A DNA stretch of 64,000 bases. It comes from Annona cherimola. Lineage: Eukaryota; Streptophyta; Magnoliopsida; Magnoliales; Annonaceae. Shown here one piece after another: positions 54,962 through 64,000 of this stretch; the first letter of the stretch is position 1; each line of letters opens with the position of its first letter. The translations under genes were made by a program, and so were the position numbers. The stretch spans positions 55,109,174-55,173,173 of the forward strand of contig CM059975.1 of NCBI GenBank assembly GCA_030490835.1, in the 5' to 3' direction. Under the pieces are notes generated by a model that saw nothing but the letters and a program-made list of their open reading frames with translations, searched no databases and had not been told where the DNA came from.

Positions 54962-57100
54962 ATGGCTAGGACCATGCTAAACGAGAGTAAATTATCCAAG
55001 AGATTTTGGGGTGAAGCTGTAAGTACAGCTTGTCATGTATTAAACCGAGTTACCATTAGAGTAATATTGAAAAAGATCCCATATGAACTTTGGAAAGGCA
55101 GGAAACCAAACATATCATATTTTCATACTTTTGGATGTATTTGTTATGTGTTAAATAATGGAAAAACAAATTTGGGAAAACTAGATGCCAAAAGTGATGA
55201 AGCTATTTTCTTGGGTTATTCATCAAATAGCAAAGCATATAGAATTTTCAACAAAAGAAATCAAACAATAGAAGAATCAATACATGTTATTTTTGATGAA
55301 TTTAACCAAACTCCGAGAAAGGAGGATGAACTAAGTGACGCAGATGATACAAAAGCAAAACAACAAGAACAACAAAAGGAAACCGACTTCAAGCCAGAAA
55401 ACTCCATGGAGGAAGAGGTAAGTGAAGGTAATGATTCCTACAAACCTCAAATTGATTTAAAGTTCAAAAATGCCCATCCAATTGAGCAAGTCATTGGAAA
55501 TATTTATGAAGGAGTAAAAACTAGGAGATCAAAGCAAAATATTTGTGGACAATATACATTTGTGTCAAAAATTGAACCAACCACTATTGAACAAGCTCTT
55601 AATGATGAAAACTGGGTCATTGCAATGCAAGAAGAGCTAAATCAATTTGAAAGGAATGATGTATGGAATTTAGTTCCTGGACCAAATGGTTATACCATTA
55701 TTGGTACCAAATGGATATTTAGGAACAAATTGGACGAAAGCGGACTTGTAATTAGAAAAAAAGCTAGATTAGTAGCCAAAGGGTATTCCCAGGAAGAAGG
55801 GATTGATTTTGAAGAATCATATGCACCTGTGGCTAGATTAGAAGTCATTCGCATCTTACTAGCATTTGCTTCTCACATGAATTTCAAATTGTTTCGAATG
55901 GATGTGAAAAACATATTTTTGAATGGATACTTGAATGAAGAAGTATATGTTGAACAACCCCCTGGATTTGAAGAAAAGGATCAATCTAAATATGTTTATA
56001 AGTTGACCAAAGCATTATATGGACTAAAACAAGCCCCAAGAGCTTGGTATGAAAGGCTAAATAGATTTTTGATTGATCATGAATTTCAAAGAGGGAAAGT
56101 TGACACTACATTATTCATCAAATATAAAAGTAAAAATATTTTAATTGTGCAAATCTATGTAGATGATATAATATTTGGTGCTACTGATGAAACTCTATGC
56201 CAAGAATTTTCTAAGATCATGAAGAGCGAATTTGAAATGAGCATGATGGGAGAACTGAATTTCTTCCTTGGACTGCAAATCAAGCAACAAAGCGAAGGAA
56301 TATTCCTAAATCAGTCCAAATACGTCAAAGAAATGCTAAAAAAATTTGGAATGCAAACTACTAAAGGAGCAAATACTCCAATGAGTTCAACAATCAAGAT
56401 CAACACGGACGAAAACGGTAAATGTATCGATCAAAAGCTTTATAGAAGTATAATAGGATCATTGTTGTATTTAACTGCTTCTAGACCAGATATACTTTTC
56501 AGTGTTTGTATGTGTTCTAGATTCCAAGCATGCCCTAAAGAATCACATTTATTGGCTGTAAAGAGAATTTTTAAATATTTGATAAATACTACTAATCTTG
56601 GACTATGGTATCCAAAGGGGTCAACATTTGACTTAATCGGTTATTCGGATACGGATTTTGCTGGCTACAAAGTAGATAGAAAAAGTACTAGTGGAACCTG
56701 TCAATTTCTTGGAAATATGTTGGTTTCATGGTATTCAAGGAAACAAACCAGTATTGCTCTATCTACTGCAGAAGCCGAATATATAGCCGCCGGAAGCTGT
56801 TGTGCCCAACTACTTTGGATGAAACAACAATTAAAAGACTATGACATTGATTATTACAATATTCCTATTAGATGTGATAACACAAGTGCTATATGTTTGA
56901 CAAAGAATCCTGTATTGCATTCAAGAACCAAGCATATAGATGTAAGACATCATTTTATTCGAGAACATGTTGAAAATCATGATATTTGTTTGGAATATGT
57001 GAAAACTGAGGAACAAGTTGCTGACATTTTTACCAAGCCATTAGCAAAGGAATCATTTTATAAAATTAGAAATGAAATGGGAATGATTGAATTAAATTAA
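54962..57100 (+). CDS. pol: Integrase C-terminus, RT and RNase H of copia-3, open frame
   Basis: 712 codons without a stop. It begins in the C-terminal part of integrase ([21 protein letters not shown] region) and a polar linker, then RT with [31 protein letters not shown] and the catalytic YVDD at 56156-56167, then RNase H with [32 protein letters not shown] and the tail to TAA 57098-57100. It is a fragment of the polyprotein and not an independent gene: the first Met is internal. Catalytic residues of RT are present. One oddity is that motif A reads [12 protein letters not shown] where copia-1 has [12 protein letters not shown]. Confidence 0.9.
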   Translation: MARTMLNESKLSKRFWGEAVSTACHVLNRVTIRVILKKIPYELWKGRKPNISYFHTFGCICYVLNNGKTNLGKLDAKSDEAIFLGYSSNSKAYRIFNKRNQTIEESIHVIFDEFNQTPRKEDELSDADDTKAKQQEQQKETDFKPENSMEEEVSEGNDSYKPQIDLKFKNAHPIEQVIGNIYEGVKTRRSKQNICGQYTFVSKIEPTTIEQALNDENWVIAMQEELNQFERNDVWNLVPGPNGYTIIGTKWIFRNKLDESGLVIRKKARLVAKGYSQEEGIDFEESYAPVARLEVIRILLAFASHMNFKLFRMDVKNIFLNGYLNEEVYVEQPPGFEEKDQSKYVYKLTKALYGLKQAPRAWYERLNRFLIDHEFQRGKVDTTLFIKYKSKNILIVQIYVDDIIFGATDETLCQEFSKIMKSEFEMSMMGELNFFLGLQIKQQSEGIFLNQSKYVKEMLKKFGMQTTKGANTPMSSTIKINTDENGKCIDQKLYRSIIGSLLYLTASRPDILFSVCMCSRFQACPKESHLLAVKRIFKYLINTTNLGLWYPKGSTFDLIGYSDTDFAGYKVDRKSTSGTCQFLGNMLVSWYSRKQTSIALSTAEAEYIAAGSCCAQLLWMKQQLKDYDIDYYNIPIRCDNTSAICLTKNPVLHSRTKHIDVRHHFIREHVENHDICLEYVKTEEQVADIFTKPLAKESFYKIRNEMGMIELN

Positions 57101-57491
57101 AGGAAATTATACAAGAAAATCAAATCTGAAAAAGGTCAAGTCGATGAGTCAAGTCGACTCCGGGAAAGCCAAGTCGACTCCAGTGAAGTCGACTTAGGAG
57201 ATGTGAAGTCGACTCCGCCTCTGAGGCGAAGTCGACTCTGAGGGGTCGAAGTCGACTTCGCCTAGGGCAAAGTCGACTCCGCACGCGCGACCGTCCGCCT
57301 TCTCTCCTTTTTTCTTTCCTTCTTCTTCTTCTTCCTCTTATTTTTCCCGCGCCGTTTCTCCCCTTTCCGGCGCTTTCTCTCCGGCGTTGGTCTCTCTCTT
57401 TCTCCCTGTTCTCCGGCATTTCTCCGGCAGCTGCATCTCTCTATCATTCTCTCCTTCTCTCTCACTCTCTGTCTTTCTCTCTCTCTCATTC
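57101..57491. other. AAGTCGAC array plus pyrimidine-rich segment of unknown origin
   Basis: Seven AAGTCGAC cores within 57131-57276, denser than in the LTRs, then CGCACGCGCGACCG and about 190 bases of CT-rich sequence (57300-57490) up to the gypsy-C LTR. It does not align with the copia-3 LTR start or with the sequence after pol in the other copies. Minus-strand frames here (57120-57519) are Arg/Glu low complexity. Confidence 0.7.
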
Positions 57492-60053
57492 TGTGAAACC
57501 CCAACCATATGCGCGTCATTTCGACCGTATACGCGTCATTTCGATATTTGTAATTTTGTAATTATTTTATGAATAAATGAAAATTCATGAATTATATTGA
57601 TGGATATGTATATTGGAGATTGAAATAATGCAATTACGAATTTAACCCGTGAATAGCGACGTGAATAGTGACATGAATAGTAACTGGGGACTAAGACACG
57701 TGATTAAGGGTTAATCACTTGGATTAACTTAATCAAAAAAAGACGAAATAGAGATTTAATCACTACAAGACAAAATAGCAATTCTTTTGGATATTTTAAT
57801 CCAAGTTTGGATTTTTGTGGAAAAATAGAAAAAAATTCATAAATTGCAATCCGGGCGTCGAAATTCGATGAAATTTTTTATGGATGGTTAAAAATTCATG
57901 ATGAACATGATGAATGGGTTAAGATGTGATGAAAATCACAAATCAAAGTTCAAGATGAAACGTCAAAACAAGATAAAAAAGTAGCTAACTTTTTAATAAA
58001 AGCTACTTTTGACTTTTTAAATAAAATAAATAAATAAAAATAAAAAAATTAAATGAATGGCTGCTGATACAGGGATGTTGCAGGGGGAGAAGCTGGAAAA
58101 GTTGACCAAAATCAATGGTCAAAATTCATCCTAATCAAAGATCAATGCCTATGATTAATTTAGCTTAATTTAATTAATTTTAAAAATCAAAAAAATAGGT
58201 AGAAAATTAGGGCTGCTATAGGGGGGCTGGAGCAGGCCTAGGGTAGCTGCTCTTGGCTCAAGGCATCTTTGCAAATTATAAAAAAACACATTTTGCAATT
58301 TTACACCTTGAGCTAGAAGGGGTAAATTGCAAATTCATGAAAAATGGACCCCCTATAAATAGAGGAGCAGGCCATGGACGAAATTCACAGCCATACCAGC
58401 TCAAAAATCACTTCAGAAACTTCATTTTCCATCCCCATACGTTTTAGCCTTGAAGAATAGAAGGTTGGAGAGAAAAAGTGTGAGAAAAAGTGGTATATCT
58501 CCACTTCGGGTAAGTGATTTCTACCCAAATTTTTTTTGCATGTTAAGTAAGGTAAAACCATGCTTAGATAATGCCCAAGCATGAGAAAATAAGTATAGAT
58601 ATAATGTTCAAATGGAATTATGCCATAACATCAAAAATTTGGAGCGACGATAGGGTATTTGAGAAAATAGCATATGGTATGTGAAAATAATGCTCCAAAA
58701 TTTATAAATGATGATTTGGGATGTATGATTATGATAAATATGATGTTGGAATGATGAAATATTAATTTCATGTTTTTTAGAATTAAGGATTACGCTTAAG
58801 TGAATTTATGTTGATTTTTAGTATATGGAGAAAATGATGTTTTTGGCCAAGTAAATGATGATAAATTCAAAATGTATGAAATGTACTATGATATACTAGG
58901 CATAAGGTATGTCATGGTATTTTTTATTTTTGGAAAAAAAATCAATTTTTGGAACCCAAGAACAGTAACCACGTCTCTATGAACAGTAACTCGGACGAAC
59001 AGTGATCTACTACAGTAATTTGCTACAGTAACAGCGTGATTTTGAAAAAAAATTTGAGATTAATATTTAATTATAAGGATGAAAATTTTGAAGAACCTAT
59101 GGATAAAAAAATATCCACATAAAGAGATAATGCCCAAATAATATAGAGCATGCATGGGAAGCAGCTTGAATAAAAGAAATGAAAATATCGTTTCTCCTTG
59201 AATAGGAAAAGGAAAAGAGAAGGTCGAAGACACCTCCTAAGAAGGTAAGCAAGTTATATGTTTTGCAAATTCCTACTAAAATGCTTGAAATTGTTGGTGA
59301 ATTTCTTTATAAAATTTATTTAAGGTTGGCCATACCTATAACTGCTTTACATGAACTGAAGTTCGTTTTGTGAAATTGTTTATTAAATGCTTTTTATGAA
59401 ATTGTTTATGATTTGCAAATATCATGCCGGCATGTGTATGAGAATGAGCATGTGCACAAGGAATAGGCCTTAGTCGAGGTACTAAGCGGACCGGATGTCC
59501 TCCTCGCTATTGCCAAGTCGCTTAATAGGCCCAGGCCGGCGGCGACCTCCCTGAAATAGGAGCATGTATGGGATGGGCGCCTAGCTAGCGTCGCATCTAA
59601 AGGAATGTCATGAATGCTATGTATGCATTGCATTTGCATTTTATGAAATGCATGAAAATGATTGAAAAATTATGTATAGCTTGCTTACTGAGTATTATTA
59701 CTCACCCATGCTTTTTCAACAACAGACAGGAAAAGATGATGAAGGCAGCATGTAAAATGACATGTAGTTTTGATGAAATCTTGTATATGTAAATTTTATG
59801 TAAAGACAATGATGATAATTTTGAGATGAAAAGGGAATATTTTTATTCCAATGAAAATTTTTATGGAATAGTTTTTTATCATAACTGTGTTATGTGAAAT
59901 ATACTTCAAATTGGATGAATGATGGGAATTTTCCATGTATTGATGAAAAAAAAAATTCCTGCCGTGTGATCAGGGCAACAATCCTGAGTCACGTTTACCA
60001 ATCGAAACGATCCCGGAGTAAGGCTTCTAGGCACCTCGGTTCGGGGCGCGACA
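57492..60053 (+). repeat. gypsy-C 5' LTR
   Basis: Begins TGTGAAACCCC and ends GGGGCGCGACA, 2562 bp. U3 motif at 57832-57883, TATAAATA at 58354-58361, splice-donor-like AAG|GTAAGCAAG with GT at 59245-59246, GGTTGGCCATACCT near 59324, GC-rich block 59450-59592. Only the outer landmarks are shared with the other gypsy LTRs. Small frames inside are not genes. Confidence 0.85.
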
Positions 60054-60284
60054 GAAGGTTGTATCATAGCAAGGATTGGTAAATAGGCGGGAGAAGGAGA
60101 AAATAAATGATGTTGAAAGGATAAGTTTGATACCACAGAAGTTGGTATCAGAGCATGAATTGGTAAATAGGCAGAGAAGGAAAGAAATGACTAAGCTAGA
60201 ATACATGAAATTATGATTATGACTGATTTCTTTATTATTGATGAATATTGATGTTATACTAATAAATGTTTCATGAAGTTGAAA
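60054..60284 (+). promoter_or_regulatory. Duplicated primer-binding region of gypsy-C
   Basis: A decayed site TTGTATCATAGC at 60059-60070 stands five bases after the LTR, and a perfect TGGTATCAGAGC at 60143-60154, about 84 bases on. Both are followed by AATTGGTAAATAGGC or a near copy, so the leader was duplicated in tandem. TACTAAT at about 60258 could be a branch point before gag. Confidence 0.75.
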
Positions 60285-61018
60285 ATGCCGCTCACTAGAG
60301 CTAAAGCAAGTGCCAACAAAGGAAAGGCCCCGATGGAAGAATTAGTCTATCAGGCAAGGGGCGAAGCCAGTAAAAGGACTAGTAGGGTAGAATCTGAGGA
60401 GCAATCCTCTAGGACCCGCCCACGGTGAGAGGAAAGCCCTAGACCTCAAGCAGAGGTCAATATAGAAGAAAAAATTGTTGCGGCTATCGAAAAAGCTATG
60501 CAGCAATGGACAGCCCAGGCTGCTGGGTTCTTGCAAGAAATGAGGAACCAGCAAGCCCCACCATCAAGAGGAGATGGGGAAAGACCAGGGCCCTCGGCCA
60601 ATCCCGGCACGTCAAGGGGAGTGGAGGATAGTCTCCTTGAGGCCGACAGAAAGGCTATCAATGCCTTTCTTGCTCAGAGACCGCCCAAGTTTGCAGCGGA
60701 ACCGGACCCCCTCATTGCAGAGCAATGGATTACGGAAATTAAGAAATTATTTAGAATATCACCCTGCAATGGTCAGCAAAAAGTGTTGTGCGCTACCCAC
60801 CTGCTGATAAAAGATGCTTATGAATGGTGGGAAACGCTGATGGTCACTATGCCACATCCAGAGCAAGTTTCGTGGCATGAGTTTTTGGAGGAATTCAATA
60901 AAGAATATCTCCCTGTAGGGCTACAGAGCCAGAGGGTGATAGAATTCGAAAAGCTTTACCAAGGCAGGATGACAGTCACAGAATATGCTACAAAATTCAA
61001 TGCTTTGGTAAGATATGT
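60285..61018 (+). pseudogene. gag: gag of gypsy-C, first part
   Basis: ATG 60285 (MPLTRAKASANKGK). A TGA at 60426-60428 (probably from CGA) is the only stop before the capsid region, which reads IEKAMQQWTAQAAGFLQEM, PPKFAAEPDPLIAEQWITEI, FRISPCNGQQKVLCATHLL, FLEEFNKEYLPVGLQSQ and TVTEYATKFNALVRYV. At 61018 it is split by a solo LTR; the frame resumes at 62760 with VPWIANVPENKAQRF. Confidence 0.92.
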
Positions 61019-62759
61019 TGTAACACCCCATTCAAAGAATTACTCAAGAACTAGTCAATGGGTACTATACTACACAATCTAGGAAAAATTCGGCAGCATC
61101 TCCCCATAACATACAAGGGGGTAATATGGAATACATGACCTGATATTCATAACATTTCCATCTGTAACATTCAATCCTATTTATATACTTGCATCTTTAT
61201 ATAATAAGAACATTCATATAGAAGGAAATCATTAAATATTTTCCTTACACAACAAACAGATATAATAGTCATGCATATGTGCATCAACAAGGATTATAAT
61301 CCAATCTGAAATACCAAATACATTATAGTTGTCAAAGCGAATCCGCCTAAATAATTGTCTACATATATGATTATCAAAAAGAGCACAAATCTAAAAGAAC
61401 TGAAATCCACATATTGTGCTAGGGTCTCTCATGTTTGATCTTCAACTTGTCCCATCCTTAAGTTCCCCTTCTGACCTGCGATCTAAAAGCACATAACAAA
61501 TGATATGAGTCTAAATAGACCCAGTAAGTAGATAGTGGTTAGCACAAAATGGAAATAAGCATAATGATGGATGCTCATATAGTGATGAAGCTAATACACA
61601 TGGGTCCAATACCCACTCCCAAGATCGTATGCATATAACCATACACACAAATTGAACAACACAACCAATCATCTACTCATGTCCATCAAGGGCCATGAAC
61701 AACCCTCTCCTCATGTCAATCAGGGGCCATGAACAACCCTTACAACCAACTATTTGAGATAACACATCATACATAACAGACAATGAAACACGTCGCAAAC
61801 CACGCATACAACATCAACACAATTCAGATTCAACACATAGATCTGTCACACAAGCATTTTATCAAACACATGATAGGTGCGAAATGAAAGAACCTTCAAT
61901 TCATACTCTCGATTGGGGCAAATCAATTCATGTCACATTCCAACAATATAAAACTGCGAAGAAGTCTTTTACATCATAGAAATCGCGCATTCAAAGTAAA
62001 TTCCCCATGAACCCTAACTGTTACGAACTCTACGCCTAATACCATGGAGTCGTTAGAAGCTATACATTCCATCTAGCCTCGCATCGCGTTTAACATAAAA
62101 TTTCATCACTAAATCGAGAAGGGGCGACATCTACTTACCTTGATCGTGATCCCTCCCAAGACAGCGACCCTAGGTGTGGACTGCAGAAATTCGGAGCCTT
62201 GGAGCTTCCTGGACTCGGATCTATGGCCTTCAAGGCAGTTGGTATAGTTTCCCTCAAGAGATCACGGGTGGTTCGAACTGAGTGGAAGAGAAAGTAGAAG
62301 AGGAACGAAGAACCAGAAGAGGAGGAGGAGAAAACGCGGTCGGGCGCGAAATGGGAATGAAGCCCTAGAGCGCGGGCCGCTAATGTTAATAGGATCCATT
62401 GAGTCGGGTCGGGGCATGGGTCGGGTCCAGCCGCAATTAGTAATTTAATTCCCCGCTCCTACAACTTAATAATTAAAAATTTCTCCGGGGGCGCTGCCCC
62501 CTTACCCCCGCGACCTGACCGGTCAGGTCGAACCCCGTACCTACTCTGCGAAGGAAAAAAAAATAGTTATAGTGCTTAACAATGACACGCTAATCATACA
62601 CATTAAAATTTATACTCAGTGTTCTAAGATCATAATACATGCATATATGTTATGCATCCATTAACATTATAAACTCCTAGTGGCATGTTCATAAGTTATC
62701 TCATAAATAGAGAAGGGTCATAATGAAAATAAAATAAAATAAAATACCTGGTCCTTACA
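61019..62759 (-). mobile_element. Solo LTR of another gypsy element inside gypsy-C gag
   Basis: 1741 bp with ends TGTAACACC and GGTCCTTACA, flanked by TATGT (61014-61018, 62760-62764). On the minus strand it reads TGTAAGGACC at its start, has a GC-rich U3/R part (62330-62530) and a CTTACTGGGTCTATTTAGACTC motif late in the LTR like the other gypsy LTRs, which sets its orientation. It contains the 20-bp perfect palindrome CGACCTGACCGGTCAGGTCG (62511-62530), a GGGGGC/GCCCCC hairpin (62487-62501), and a tandem duplication with GGGCCATGAACAACCCT at about 61676-61742. No internal genes. Confidence 0.9.
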
Positions 62760-63345
62760 TATGTTCCATGGATTGCCAATGTACCGGAGAATAAGGCACA
62801 AAGGTTCCAAAGGGGATTGAGACCCCAGCTAAGAGAGGGGTTAGCCCCATTATTAATAAAGGACTATACCTCTAGCATTGAGAGGGCTAGGGCATTGGAG
62901 ATGGAGTCTATGAGGACTTAGGAGCATAGGCAAGCTCAAAAATAATTCTTTTCAGCCTCTAAGGAAGGTGAGGCTAATAAAGGAAAAAGGGGAATCGCCG
63001 AGAGAAAGAAGATCGGCGACAAGACACAGAGCACCCTGACTTGCAGAACTTGCCACAAACGCCATTCAGGCGAATGTTTACAAGGAACGGGGAAATGCTA
63101 CAAATGTGGCCAAGCGGGTCCTGTGGCCCGGGACTGCGGGACCGATGAAGCCAAGATAATAAAGTGCTTCAACTGTGGTCAAGTCAGACACATTTCGCCC
63201 AATTGTCCGAATAAGCCACAAGGAGCACAAGCTCGAGGGAGGCCAGCCCAACAAAAAGTCCCCGCCATTGCTAATCGACCCGGTACTGCTGCCAACCCAG
63301 TGCGTGTCCAAGCCCTCACCCGAACGGAGTCACAAGAGATGGAGG
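62760..63345 (+). pseudogene. gag: gag of gypsy-C, second part
   Basis: Continues in the same frame after the solo LTR: capsid end (LLIKDYTSSIERARALEMESMRT), then TAG at 62919-62921 and another stop soon after. Then a basic region, CRTCHKRHSGEC, and two knuckles: CYKCGQAGPVARDC (His replaced by Pro) and CFNCGQVRHISPNC. It leads into protease without a stop. The only large damage is the solo LTR and a few stops. Confidence 0.9.
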
Positions 63346-64000
63346 AAAAAGTGATTACAGGTATGATTTACATTTTGGGAAATTCTGCAGTAGCTTTATT
63401 TGATTCTGGAGCTACGCATTCATTTATATCATACCAATTCGTAATCACACACGCACTTCGGGTAGAGGAAACTAATAGTATTATACATGTAGAATCCCCA
63501 GTATATAGATTGGCAAGTATAAATCAAATCTGCAAAGCATGTCCTATCAGGATAGGGACAAAAATATTAGAAGCTGATCTAATCCTATTACCCATGACAG
63601 AGTTTGATGTCATATTAGGGATGGATTGGCTAAGTCAATGGGGTGCAACAATTGATTGTAGAAATAAAAAGGTGCAATTTGAAGCACCAAAAGATGAAAT
63701 AGAGATCAGTAAAATAAGACAGCCAGAAAACACAATAAGGATGGTATCAGCTATGAAAGCAGCTAAGCTGATGCGCCAACAATGTACAGCTTATCTGATC
63801 TCTATAAACACAATAAGAGATGGGGTACTTATGGAACAAATTCCAGTGGTAAAGGAATTTCCAGATATTTTTCCAAAAGAGCTATGTAATTTACCACCAG
63901 AAAGAGAGATGGATATGGAGATAGAAATTATTCCAGGAACAGCCCCAATATCTTAGGCCCCATATAGGATGGCACCAGCCGAATTGGCTGAGTTGAAAGT
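63346..64000 (+). pseudogene. Protease and RT lead-in of gypsy-C
   Basis: Aspartic protease with ALFDSGATHSF (catalytic DSG at 63402-63410), then FDVILGMDWLSQWG near 63603 and KVQFEAPK. The connector to RT follows with VKEFPDIFPKEL, PPEREMDMEIEIIPGTAPIS and, after TAG at 63954-63956, PYRMAPAELAELK at the window edge. The domain itself is intact. Confidence 0.92.

Larger units (their letters stand above)
50523..57100 (+). mobile_element. copia-3: older SIRE/Maximus-type element, 3' LTR missing
   Basis: 5' LTR 50523-52157, primer site, full-length gag, damaged protease-integrase, open RT-RNase H to 57100. No polypurine tract and no 3' LTR follow; instead an unrelated-looking segment leads to the gypsy-C LTR. 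The target duplication therefore cannot be tested. It is more diverged from copia-1 and copia-2 than they are from each other, and lies in the RT of the second Athila-like element. Confidence 0.92.
57492..64000 (+). mobile_element. gypsy-C: Tekay/Del-like element, 5' part
   Basis: LTR 57492-60053, primer-site region, gag from 60285 split by a solo LTR, protease and the lead-in to RT; it continues past the window. Unlike gypsy-A and gypsy-D it has no ORF-X: gag starts 232 bases after the LTR. Gag and protease are clearly of the same family. Confidence 0.92.

Noticed and set aside
54962..57100. Independent 712-codon gene
   Set aside because: The first Met is in the middle of integrase; the frame is the surviving C-terminal part of copia-3 pol.
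57120..57519. Arg/Glu-rich minus-strand frames
   Set aside because: Low-complexity translation of a pyrimidine-rich tract and the AAGTCGAC array.

Overview
The window looks like gene-poor, heterochromatic DNA of a flowering plant. Nearly all of it can be assigned to LTR retrotransposons inserted into one another. I found no convincing single-copy host gene, no tRNA or rRNA and no CRISPR array. The plant origin follows from SIRE/Maximus-type Ty1/copia elements primed by initiator tRNA-Met, Tekay/Del-like Ty3/gypsy elements, Athila-type elements with a tRNA-Asp primer site, and a plant telomere-type motif. The species cannot be named from this sequence.

Layout, left to right. 1-3055: LTR debris (a gypsy-type LTR piece, then a reversed partial copia LTR). 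3056-24217: gypsy-A (+), whose long 5' LTR is split by a complete copia element (copia-1, 5613-14399, target duplication GGTTA); then a primer site, an accessory ORF (ORF-X), a solo LTR (16756-20007, duplication TGTTG), gag, protease, RT, RNase H and a truncated integrase. 24218-40351: gypsy-D (-), joined tail to tail with gypsy-A: protease, gag, ORF-X, then an Athila-type element (27019-35358) inserted in ORF-X, then the gypsy-D LTR, which carries an unexplained 1.4 kb segment. 40352-40617: a gag scrap of a further gypsy copy (-). 40618-50522: a second Athila-like element (+) split by copia-2 (41857-49507, duplication ATTGT) and ended by copia-3 (50523-57100). 57101-57491: an unexplained repeat and pyrimidine-rich segment. 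57492-64000: gypsy-C (+), with a reverse-oriented solo LTR (61019-62759, duplication TATGT) inside gag; it runs off the window.

All coding modules are broken somewhere, but copia-1 and copia-2 are young: their LTR pairs differ at roughly 1 percent of positions by eye.

Three signals stand out. First, ORF-X is a conserved reading frame of about 270 codons between primer site and gag in two gypsy copies, absent from gypsy-C. Second, the gypsy LTRs carry a conserved splice-donor-like site, with acceptor-like sites just ahead of ORF-X and gag. Third, in all three copia copies a GT...CAG segment of 37, 37 and 41 nt sits between gag and pol, and its removal joins gag and pol in frame every time. 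The Athila-type element has gag and protease but no RT or integrase; it has a second ORF behind an internal promoter-like region.
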